A DNA stretch of 64,000 nt from contig CAJWZC010000002.1 in NCBI GenBank assembly GCA_913049915.1, forward strand, positions 1 to 64,000, written 5' to 3'. The first letter of the stretch is position 1; every line of letters starts with the position of its first letter. The notes beneath the pieces are model-generated. The model made no database searches. It was not told the DNA's origin and saw only the letters and a program-made list of their open reading frames with translations. Source of the DNA: an uncultured Colwellia sp. Lineage in GTDB: Bacteria > Pseudomonadota > Gammaproteobacteria > Enterobacterales > Alteromonadaceae. The position numbers and the translations under genes are program-made. Positions 30,310-37,949 of the stretch are shown here, one piece after another.

Positions 30310-31843
30310 TTCACCTGGTCATAGTCAAAGCAATAATGAGGGTCAGCAAAATTCATTATTTGATCTTACCTCTGAAGAGAGCGGTATAGTAGAGTCAATT
30401 AATTCTTCAATGGGTAAAGCTTCGTCGCAGACCAATGCAGTCGCAAATAGCTTTATGCCACTTGCGGCAAAAATGCGCCCAAAAACCTTAACCGACTATG
30501 TTGGTCAACAACATATTTTAGGTAGAGATTCACCCTTAGCGCAGTCAATTGAACAAGGTCATTGTCATTCACTTATTTTTTGGGGCCCACCGGGAAGTGG
30601 TAAAACCACACTTGCTGAAATTATTGCCCAACATGCTAATGCCGAAATTGAACGTGTATCAGCCGTTACCTCGGGTATTAAAGAGATACGCAGCGCTATT
30701 GAAAAAGCAAAATTACGTGCGCAAAGTGAGAGCGCTAATAAACGTCGAACGGTACTCTTTGTTGACGAAGTACATCGCTTTAATAAATCTCAGCAAGATG
30801 CTTTTTTACCGCATATTGAAGATGGCACCATTATTTTTATAGGTGCAACAACAGAAAACCCCGCGTTTGAATTAAACCAAGCATTATTATCTCGTACGCG
30901 TTTATATACCTTAAAAAAATTAACCCGTGATGATTTAGCCTACGTATTACAACGCGCACTCTCATTATGCGAGACAGAGCAGCAACTGAGAATCGAGTTA
31001 AGTGGTGATGCTAAGCAAAGCTTACTTAATCGAAGTGATGGCGATGCTAGACGCCTACTTAACTTATTAGAAAATTGCCTCGATAGTTTACCAACGATAC
31101 CTACAGCACAAGTTACTGATGCAGAAAGTCAGCAAGTCGACCATGCTGTTACTGGCAATAGTAAAGCTGATGTTAAAACTATTACGGTTGAATTAATAGC
31201 CCAAGTCGCTGGTAGTAAAATAGCGCTTTATGATAAAGGTGGCGATGCTTTTTATGACTTAATCAGCGCCTTTCATAAATCAGTTCGCGGCTCTAGCCCT
31301 GATGCTGCGCTTTATTGGTATGCAAGAATTCTTACCGCGGGTGGTGATGCTCTGTATGTTGGTAGACGTTTATTAGCTATTGCTAGTGAAGATATAGGTA
31401 ATGCCGATCCCCGCGCTATGCAACTTGCTATTAACGCATGGGACACCTTTCATCGTGTTGGACCCAGTGAAGGGGAACGCGCCATTGCGCAAGCGACGGT
31501 ATACATGGCCCTTGCTCCTAAAAGTAATGCGGTTTACCAAGCGTTTAATAAAGCTAAAGTATTAGCACAACAAACCTGTGACTTAGACGTACCCTTACAT
31601 TTGAAAAATGCTACTAGCAGTATCACCAAAGATCTTGGCCACGGTAGTGAATATCGTTATGCTCATGACGAGGCTAACGCCTTTGCTGCAGGCGAGAACT
31701 ATTTTCCTGAAGTATTAGCCAAAGGCGATAGTTCGTATACGCGTTTGTATCAGCCCACCGAACGAGGCTTAGAGAAAAAGCTCAAAGAAAAGCTCGATTA
31801 TTTAAACCAGCTTGATAGGAATAGCCATGACCAACGCTATTAG
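30293..31843 (+). CDS. rarA: replication-associated recombination protein A (RarA/MgsA)
   Basis: AAA+ ATPase related to clamp-loader subunits that acts at stalled forks. It has 516 residues against 447 in E. coli. Walker A is GPPGSGKT at about 98-105 and Walker [10 protein letters not shown] at about 154-162; [20 protein letters not shown] is a family signature. The extra length lies in a polar N-terminal extension of about 55 residues before MPLAAKMRP and in an insertion near 270-290. The TTG start at 30293, preceded by AAGGTG, is the best for the full frame; ATG codons at 30410 or 30455 would give shorter forms. It overlaps lolA and crcB by 17 bases each. Confidence 0.93.
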   Translation: MKTNDNSPGHSQSNNEGQQNSLFDLTSEESGIVESINSSMGKASSQTNAVANSFMPLAAKMRPKTLTDYVGQQHILGRDSPLAQSIEQGHCHSLIFWGPPGSGKTTLAEIIAQHANAEIERVSAVTSGIKEIRSAIEKAKLRAQSESANKRRTVLFVDEVHRFNKSQQDAFLPHIEDGTIIFIGATTENPAFELNQALLSRTRLYTLKKLTRDDLAYVLQRALSLCETEQQLRIELSGDAKQSLLNRSDGDARRLLNLLENCLDSLPTIPTAQVTDAESQQVDHAVTGNSKADVKTITVELIAQVAGSKIALYDKGGDAFYDLISAFHKSVRGSSPDAALYWYARILTAGGDALYVGRRLLAIASEDIGNADPRAMQLAINAWDTFHRVGPSEGERAIAQATVYMALAPKSNAVYQAFNKAKVLAQQTCDLDVPLHLKNATSSITKDLGHGSEYRYAHDEANAFAAGENYFPEVLAKGDSSYTRLYQPTERGLEKKLKEKLDYLNQLDRNSHDQRY

Positions 31844-32228
31844 TAACTTTACTTTATATGTATTTGTAGCACTTGGTGGTGCTTGTGGGGCCAGTTTACG
31901 CTTCTATATTTCGCAATTAGTATTAAATTGTCTCGGAAAAGGTTTCCCTTTTGCCACATTGATGGTTAATATCATCGGCTCGTTTACTATGGGTTTGTTA
32001 TATCAACTAATAGAACATGAAATTATCAATATTAGTGTGCATAGAACCTTAATAGGAATAGGGTTTTTAGGTGCATTTACCACCTTTTCTACATTTTCAC
32101 TAGACTCCTTGTTACTATTGCAACAAGGAGACGTGTTAAAAGCGGCAATAAATATCTTACTAAATGTTTCACTGTGTATAGGTGCAGCAGCGCTTGGGAT
32201 GTATATGGTAACTGCTTTAGTAAAATAA
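31827..32228 (+). CDS. crcB: fluoride exporter CrcB/Fluc
   Basis: Small dual-topology membrane channel that exports fluoride. It has 133 residues from the ATG at 31827, which follows TAGGA; the longer TTG start at 31812 is rejected. Four hydrophobic helices, with [12 protein letters not shown] in the first and [13 protein letters not shown] in the third, are the family signatures. It overlaps the end of rarA. I saw no fluoride riboswitch in front of it, and the overlap leaves little room for one. Confidence 0.93.
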   Translation: MTNAISNFTLYVFVALGGACGASLRFYISQLVLNCLGKGFPFATLMVNIIGSFTMGLLYQLIEHEIINISVHRTLIGIGFLGAFTTFSTFSLDSLLLLQQGDVLKAAINILLNVSLCIGAAALGMYMVTALVK

Positions 32229-32317
32229 CCGCCGATTACCTAATCGCGGAGTAGAATACACCTAGTTTATAGATAATAAACGTAAAAATTTTAATAACTT
32301 CATTAACAAGAATGTGA

Positions 32318-33604
<1,287 letters not shown>

Positions 33605-33647
33605 TTAATTTTTAGTTAAATCTAGTTCAGTATGTATTTTAATATAC

Positions 33648-33678
33648 CGCGACTTAGGCAACTAGGTCGCGTTTTTTG
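33648..33678 (+). terminator. serS terminator
   Basis: CGCGACTTAG and CTAGGTCGCG pair with one G-T wobble around a 4-nt loop and are followed by TTTTTT. Confidence 0.9.
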
Positions 33679-34135
33679 TTTAAGTGAATAATTAATAGAG
33701 TTAACTAAAAATTATTAGTAGCAATAGTCTAAATGTCTATCTCAATGGAACTGTTTTTATATACAGTTTAAGCTAATTCCTTCTTTCTACAACAAAGCAG
33801 TAATATTCCCTCCTTTCACACATCAATCACTTTGATCTTTATTTTTAACTTGTTGATTTTAAAGTAATAATAAAGTAATCTCTTGAAATTATGAAATTAT
33901 GAACGATTAATCTCATCTTGTAGAAAGAAGGAATTTTTCCTCATATTAAACTGTTAGTTATCTACTGGTTGTTTAACAGCTTATTAGTTAGAAATCCAAA
34001 ACCATAAATCAATGTAGTACTTTATTCTCAAATGCTAGATATACGCTACAAATGTAGAGCCTGTGTTTTTACGTGCGAGTTAAGTGATTGTAAATATTAA
34101 TTTTTATGGCTTTTCTGAAAGTCATCAACAGGGCG
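33679..34135. other. left edge of the cassette array, no gene
   Basis: This stretch holds the inverted-repeat segment and the first attC-like end but no supportable gene. It may be a gene-less cassette or the border between housekeeping DNA and the array. No attI site or integrase could be recognised. Confidence 0.5.
33763..33954. repeat. 192-bp segment with 18-bp perfect inverted repeats
   Basis: AATTCCTTCTTTCTACAA at 33775-33792 recurs exactly inverted at 33918-33935. Outside these, ACAGTTTAA (33763-33771) pairs with TTAAACTGT (33946-33954). The 125 bases between the main arms are AT-rich with no open frame. It could be a miniature inverted-repeat element, a remnant of a small mobile element, or DNA forming a long hairpin transcript. 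No target duplication is obvious. Confidence 0.6.
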
Positions 34136-34141
34136 TTATAA
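34041..34141 (+). repeat. attC-like site 1 (divergent type)
   Basis: The right end is AACAGGGCGTTATAACTC, with a core GTTATAA at 34135-34141. The left part starts ACGCTACAAATGT and lacks the AGTTGGCT stem seen in the other sites. It shares ACGCTACA.ATGT and the .AGGGCGTTA end with site 4, so the two form a second subtype. It defines the start of the toxin-antitoxin cassette. Confidence 0.55.
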
Positions 34142-34171
34142 CTCAAAGTCTTGCGCTAGATTCTAATTTTC

Positions 34172-34215
34172 ACAATACTTAGTACAATACTTATAGTACA
34201 ATACTTAGTACAACT
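34172..34215 (+). promoter_or_regulatory. repeated operator-like motif before the antitoxin
   Basis: Three copies of ACAATACTTA, spaced 12 and 14 bases apart, stand just before the antitoxin ATG (34228). Repeats like this are typical of sites where an antitoxin or toxin-antitoxin complex represses its own promoter. Confidence 0.55.
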
Positions 34216-34227
34216 AAGGGTATTGTT

Positions 34228-34539
34228 ATGAGTAGACTTCACTTTGATCAAGATATTCACCCCTTATCAGATTTTAGGGCTGGAGCGGCTTCATTTATAC
34301 GTCAAATTAATGAAACAACAAGACCCATTGTTATCACCCAAAGATGAAAAGGTGTGGCTGTAGTTATCGATGTCTCTGAATATGAAGCTATGCAAGAAAA
34401 GATTGAACTACTTGAAGAAGTACAAAAAGTAGAAGCTCAACTTTCTGCAGGCTCAGGTATATCTAATTCTGATGCTCGCACTCAAATTTTAAAGAGTATA
34501 AAAATTAAAAGTAATTTGGTCACCTTTAGCATTAGATAA
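34228..34539 (+). pseudogene. Phd/YefM-family antitoxin, interrupted by a stop codon
   Basis: Antitoxins of this family bind their own promoter and neutralise a RelE/ParE-type toxin. The frame opens at ATG 34228 with MSRLHFDQDIHPLSDFRAGA and runs 39 codons to an in-frame TGA at 34345-34347, in the context VITQR-stop-KGVAVV where relatives have Gly (GGA to TGA is one change). The same frame then continues as VVIDVSEYEAMQEKIELLEE and ISNSDAR. GTG 34354 could restart translation, but the fragment would lack the N-terminal DNA-binding part. It is the first gene of the cassette. Confidence 0.8.
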
Positions 34540-34798
34540 ATTAGAGGCAATAGCTAAGTTTATCGCACTTGATAAGCCATCTGCCGCTGATAAATCGGTG
34601 AATGATGTATTCTATCATACAGATTTACTTGGATCTCAACCTGAAATGGGTCGTCCGGTTTCGGAGTTATTAGGTTCAAGTTACCGAGAAATTATATTTG
34701 GTAGCTATCGTATTATCTATAAAATTGAAAATGAGATTAGAATTCTAACATTACGAAATAGTCGTCAGTTGTTGATTTTAGCTGGTATTGAGTTATAA
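34502..34798 (+). pseudogene. RelE/ParE-family toxin, start codon lost
   Basis: The frame reads KLKVIWSPLALDKLEAIAKF, then IALDKPSAADKSVNDVF, PEMGRPVSELLG, REIIFGSYRIIYKIENEIRI and LTLRNSRQ. This is the full RelE/ParE toxin fold of about 95-100 residues. Directly upstream the frame has a stop (TAA, 34499-34501), and no ATG, GTG or TTG lies before the conserved VIWSPLA. The first possible start, GTG 34598, would remove about a third of the protein. So the toxin is most likely not made in active form, in line with the broken antitoxin. Its stop codon lies inside the 5' arm of the attC site. Confidence 0.75.
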
Positions 34799-34890
34799 CA
34801 AGCGCTTCAAACGGAAAAATACAGCTGGCTGTTTTTACTCCGTTCAACATTTTAGCCAGCTATATTTTTCAGCTTAAGAGGGCATTATAT
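34793..34890 (+). repeat. attC site 2
   Basis: Begins TTATAACAAGCGCTTCAA and ends CTTAAGAGGGCATTATAT, the layout of attC sites of Vibrio-type chromosomal integrons. The central stem is AGCTGGCT (34823-34830) with AGCCAGCT (34854-34861). The 5' arm GAGTTATAAC (34790-34799) is the exact complement of GTTATAACTC at the start of the same cassette (34135-34144). The expected G of the GTT core is A here (GCATTAT). Confidence 0.85.
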
Positions 34891-34972
34891 TCTCCGTGAT
34901 TCAACGAGGATTGTTGGTCAACTATCAATAAAGTAGAATAATGAAACGAGTATAAAATAGGAATTAGTTATA

Positions 34973-35455
34973 GTGTATAAAAACGGTTTTACTCTTATTG
35001 AATTAGTTATAGTGATTGTTATTCTTGGTATTTTAGCCGCTACAGCAGCACCTAAATATATAAATCTGCAGTCAGACACAAAAGCATCGGTGATCGAAAG
35101 TATTGGTGGTTCTATGAAAAGCTTATCTGATATGGTCCACCTAAAGGCTCAAATTGAGAGTGAATTAGATCGAACAGGGTGTGTTAGTACTAATATAGGT
35201 TCTATTGAGGTTTGGTATGGTTATCCAGAATCTGTAAGCGAGTCTTCAAGCTGTGGTCCTGAGAGTTATGACATGGCTGAACTTATTAATTTAGAAGAGA
35301 ATAATGGTATTCAAGTTTTTACAGAAGATAAGTCAAACGGAGATTGTTATAGCTTAAGTGTGGGTTGGGATGAACAAGAATGTTATGCAAGATATACGGA
35401 AGCTTGCAGCGCTACAATTCCTGCAAGTGTGAATAATGTAATAACAGGGTGTTAA
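34973..35455 (+). CDS. type IV prepilin-like protein (MshA-like N-terminus)
   Basis: A 160-residue protein beginning MYKNGFTLIELVIVIVILGI. The start has the prepilin peptidase site (cut between Gly5 and Phe6), with Glu five residues into the mature protein and the hydrophobic alpha-1 helix ending AATAAPK, which is most like MSHA pilins. The C-terminal part is acidic and contains six Cys, some likely in disulfides. The start is GTG at 34973, with AGGA upstream. It is the only gene of its integron cassette, which is unusual for a secretion- or pilus-associated protein. Whether it joins a pilus or a type II-like pseudopilus is unknown. Confidence 0.82.
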   Translation: MYKNGFTLIELVIVIVILGILAATAAPKYINLQSDTKASVIESIGGSMKSLSDMVHLKAQIESELDRTGCVSTNIGSIEVWYGYPESVSESSSCGPESYDMAELINLEENNGIQVFTEDKSNGDCYSLSVGWDEQECYARYTEACSATIPASVNNVITGC

Positions 35456-35491
35456 CTTTTTCCTATGTATTAAGTCGTTCTAAAATAATAT

Positions 35492-35581
35492 TATATACAA
35501 GTTGCTAAAGGAAAAATAACAGTTGGCCATCGTTTCGCGATTATAGCCAACCATTCTTTTCCGCTTAGCTTAGTGTTATCA
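35492..35581 (+). repeat. attC site 3
   Basis: Begins TATATACAAGTTGCTAAAGG, has the central stem AGTTGGC/GCCAAC (35521-35527 and 35546-35551) with an inner ATCG/CGAT stem, and ends CGCTTAGCTTAGTGTTATCA. It has the same plan as sites 2, 5 and 6, with a more divergent 3' arm (TAGTGTTAT instead of AGGGCGTTAT). Confidence 0.75.
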
Positions 35582-35795
35582 AGACAAAATCTAATCCGAA
35601 TCATTGATTGGCGTTTATTAGCTTAGGTAAGCAATGTGGTATCAGGAGACATTTTGGTGTTATTCTTTAAATAATAAAATTACAAATAAAAACGCTACAC
35701 ATGTGCTATAAATAAACTTCTTTATTTTATGATTTCGCTGTAATTCATTATTTTTATTCTTGTAATTCACTGTTACCAAATTCATTAATAGGGCG
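35576..35795. other. gene-less cassette
   Basis: About 220 bases between the cores of attC sites 3 and 4, including site 4 itself. No open frame or recognisable RNA gene. Gene-less cassettes are common in chromosomal integrons. Confidence 0.55.
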
Positions 35796-35801
35796 TTAGA
35801 G
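35691..35801 (+). repeat. attC-like site 4 (divergent type)
   Basis: Ends ATTCATTAATAGGGCGTTAGAG with core GTTAGAG at 35795-35801. Its left part starts ACGCTACACATGT and resembles site 1, not sites 2, 3, 5 and 6. Confidence 0.55.
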
Positions 35802-35875
35802 CTCAATTAATATAGAGCACACTATAGGATTTAGTATGATAAAAAGAACAAAAAACTTATAATGGTGGCGCTTTA

Positions 35876-36219
35876 TTTATTTACGCGGATACAGACTATT
35901 GGGCAAAGCTTTTATTTGAACGGTTTAAGTCTGGAGATAAAGGAATTCCTACACAGTGACTCCCTTAACGGGTGAGGATGCTTACCACTATTTAGTTGAG
36001 AAAAATTATCTATACCTTAAAATAGTAAGAAAAAATAATAAATTTACTTTTCTTTATTCAGAAGGTGGTGAACAATGGTCATACCTAAGATCTTTTAGTT
36101 TAACATCAACAAAGGCGATCAAGGGTAGGTTAATAGCGCAATCACCAATTAGTAAAAACATAAAGTTGTATATTCTAATATTCTATTTAAGGAATAAAAC
36201 ATTAAAATTTTTGTGGTAG
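35876..36219 (+). pseudogene. DUF1349-like domain protein, frameshifted
   Basis: Two frames together resemble a DUF1349 (concanavalin-like) domain. The first reads FIYADTDYWAKLLFERFKSG and DKGIPTQ and stops at 35957-35959. The second, from about 35956 in another frame, reads LYLKIVRKNNKFTFLYSEGG, EQWSYLRSFSL and LIAQSPIS. Between them a segment normally found in the family (around VVTNGYSDD) is missing. No start codon with a ribosome site is clear. The assignment is from recognition of the pattern only. It is the only coding content of its cassette. Confidence 0.6.
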
Positions 36220-36229
36220 TTTAAAGCTC

Positions 36230-36318
36230 TAATAACTTGCTCAAACGGACAAATCACAGTTGGCTAGCATTCGCACATTTTAGCCAACTACAATTCTTCC
36301 CTTAACAGGGCGTTATAT
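36230..36318 (+). repeat. attC site 5
   Basis: The clearest of the six sites. It begins TAATAACTTGCTCAAACGG and ends CCTTAACAGGGCGTTATAT. The central stem AGTTGGCTA (36258-36266) and TAGCCAACT (36281-36289) is a perfect 9 bp. The 5' flank AGCTCTAA is complementary to TTAGAGCT at the start of the same cassette (35796-35803). Confidence 0.88.
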
Positions 36319-36333
36319 TCATAAAGAGGTTCA

Positions 36334-37059
36334 ATGAAAAACTTAAGCATTCTCGCCTTATTGGCATTTTCTTCTTTCTCATATGCAAACAGCAGTGTGC
36401 CCAACAACCGTCATGTTTCAATAGTAGGAACAGCACAACTAAAGGCTATACCAGATATTGTAGTTATTAAACTAGAAGTAAAAAGTTTAAAGACAAAAAG
36501 TATAGACGCAAAAAAGGTTGTTGATGACAGGGTTAATAACTTCCTAGATGGTTTAGCTAAATTCAATATCGATGAAGAAAACGTTTCAGCTTCTAGTATA
36601 ACTACACAGCCTAATTATTCTTATTCAAAGAACAATAAACAAGAGTTAGATGGATATACAGCAAGTAGGAATATAAAAATCACTCTAAATGATATTAAAC
36701 TTTTAAATTCTTTTATGGATTTTGCTCTAAGTGTAAAAATTGATGAGATCAGTAGCATCGAATTAAAATCATCAAAAGCAGATTCGCTAAAAGATGAGGT
36801 TAATGCTTTGGCTGTAAAAAATGCTAAAGAAAAGGGTAAATCATTGGCTAATGCTTTTGATGCTAAATTAGGTAAAATTTATAGTATCAACTCAACATCT
36901 AATAATAGCCGCTATCGATATGGAGCAAACAGCGATATAGAGCGTATTAAGGTTACAGGTTCACGAATCAGCAACCCTTCCCGGACAGGTAAATACCTTC
37001 AAGAGAATATTGTTTTTTCAGCATCAATTAATGTTGTATTTGACCTAGAAGTAAAGTGA
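36334..37059 (+). CDS. secreted SIMPL-domain (DUF541) protein
   Basis: A 241-residue protein with a signal peptide (MKNLSILALLAFSSFSYA, likely cut after residue 18) and a periplasmic SIMPL/DUF541 domain: HVSIVGTAQLKAIPDIVVIK near the start, QPNYSYSKNN and LDGYTASRNIKITLNDI in the middle and a C-terminal beta-rich part. Family members are linked to oxidative stress and to mammalian signalling relatives, but no clear enzymatic role is known. AGAGG precedes the ATG. It fills its cassette completely: the ATG is about 20 bases after one attC core and the stop codon lies at the edge of the next. Confidence 0.85.
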   Translation: MKNLSILALLAFSSFSYANSSVPNNRHVSIVGTAQLKAIPDIVVIKLEVKSLKTKSIDAKKVVDDRVNNFLDGLAKFNIDEENVSASSITTQPNYSYSKNNKQELDGYTASRNIKITLNDIKLLNSFMDFALSVKIDEISSIELKSSKADSLKDEVNALAVKNAKEKGKSLANAFDAKLGKIYSINSTSNNSRYRYGANSDIERIKVTGSRISNPSRTGKYLQENIVFSASINVVFDLEVK

Positions 37060-37153
37060 ATATAATAAGCAACTCAACAGAACTAAAAACAGTGGGCTGT
37101 TCGCTCCGTTCGATTTCATCCCACTATTTTAGCCTCTTAATAGGCCGTTATGT
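37060..37153 (+). repeat. attC site 6 (last in the array)
   Basis: Begins ATATAATAAGCAACTCAAC, has the stem AGTGGG (37091-37096) and CCCACT (37120-37125), and ends CTTAATAGGCCGTTATGT. GAATATAA at 37058-37065 complements TTATATTC at the start of the same cassette (36313-36320). Confidence 0.82.
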
Positions 37154-37595
37154 TTTCAATATGATTTTCATACTTATACTCAAAATCGGATTACATATTA
37201 ATTCTAATAATAAGGATATAAGAGTAATGGGACGTTTATTTATATTAGCGCTAACGTCTCTGACTAGATATTAGGCATTAGGTAATAGCTCTCAATCAAA
37301 CTATCGTAAGCCTTTCCTGTTATTGTTGGAGTAAGATCTAATCAAGTGATTGATCCTAAAATTCTATTAGCTAAATATCGTTTTCTCTTGCAGTATACCG
37401 AGGTGTTTGTGACTCATGCAATAACACTGTGGGAGTGTTTTTTCCTTTAGCGCCAGACTTTACCTATGGCCACTTAACAAAAAAAGAATTTTAAATGGTA
37501 GATGTAATGCACTTAAATAATCATCTTCAATAAATAAGTAGTTAACTTTTATTTGTTATTTGCACAAACCATCCCGTTATTAATCTATTTTTAGC
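37154..37595. other. right border of the cassette array, no full gene
   Basis: About 440 AT-rich bases. A 15-codon frame with a good ribosome site starts at ATG 37228 (MGRLFILALTSLTRY) and looks like the start of a truncated signal peptide, possibly a remnant of a cut cassette gene. Nothing else is recognisable. Confidence 0.45.
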
Positions 37596-37910
37596 TCAAT
37601 AAAGTAACGACTGAATGGCATCTGATACCGTTAAAAAATGTATTTTAGTCAGACATAACTCAGCTTTACTGAACTCGTTGGCGCGAATTAACTCGGTTAC
37701 TTCATTGACAGCTAATATTCGCTTTTTTTTGACTAAGGTAAGCTTCCCTAATATTAATTCGATTATATAACTCAAACCACTAGAGTCTATGATGTAATCC
37801 TCATCACTAAATATTAATTCGTGACACTCAGCAATAAAGTCTACCTCAGAGCCTAAGTAAATAAGCTCATCATCACCATTAAGTTTTAAAATACATGGCC
37901 AATAAACCAT
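37596..37910 (-). CDS. small conserved protein, DUF4144-like
   Basis: A 104-residue acidic protein with no signal peptide or membrane segment. It starts MVYWPCILKLNGDDELIYLG and contains DEDYIIDSSGLSY. The start pattern resembles small Shewanella and Colwellia proteins that I recall as DUF4144; the naming is from memory. It lies 39 bases downstream of the FAD monooxygenase gene in the same direction, so they may be co-transcribed. Function unknown. Confidence 0.65.
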   Translation of the reverse strand: MVYWPCILKLNGDDELIYLGSEVDFIAECHELIFSDEDYIIDSSGLSYIIELILGKLTLVKKKRILAVNEVTELIRANEFSKAELCLTKIHFLTVSDAIQSLLY

Positions 37911-37949
37911 AAATCACCTCAATAAATATTACGACCATAGTAGTCGTCA

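Noticed and set aside
31700-31830. Fluoride riboswitch for crcB
   Set aside because: The region is coding sequence of rarA and shows no riboswitch-like leader.
34598-34798. Intact short toxin starting at GTG 34598
   Set aside because: It would lack the first third of the RelE/ParE fold, including the conserved WSPLA strand, so a broken gene is the better reading.
37056-37274. 72-codon plus-strand frame after the SIMPL gene
   Set aside because: It runs straight through attC site 6 and has no ribosome site or family resemblance; it is chance open frame.
33679-37595. Integron integrase gene and attI site
   Set aside because: No tyrosine recombinase frame exists on either strand here, and no sequence could be singled out as attI.
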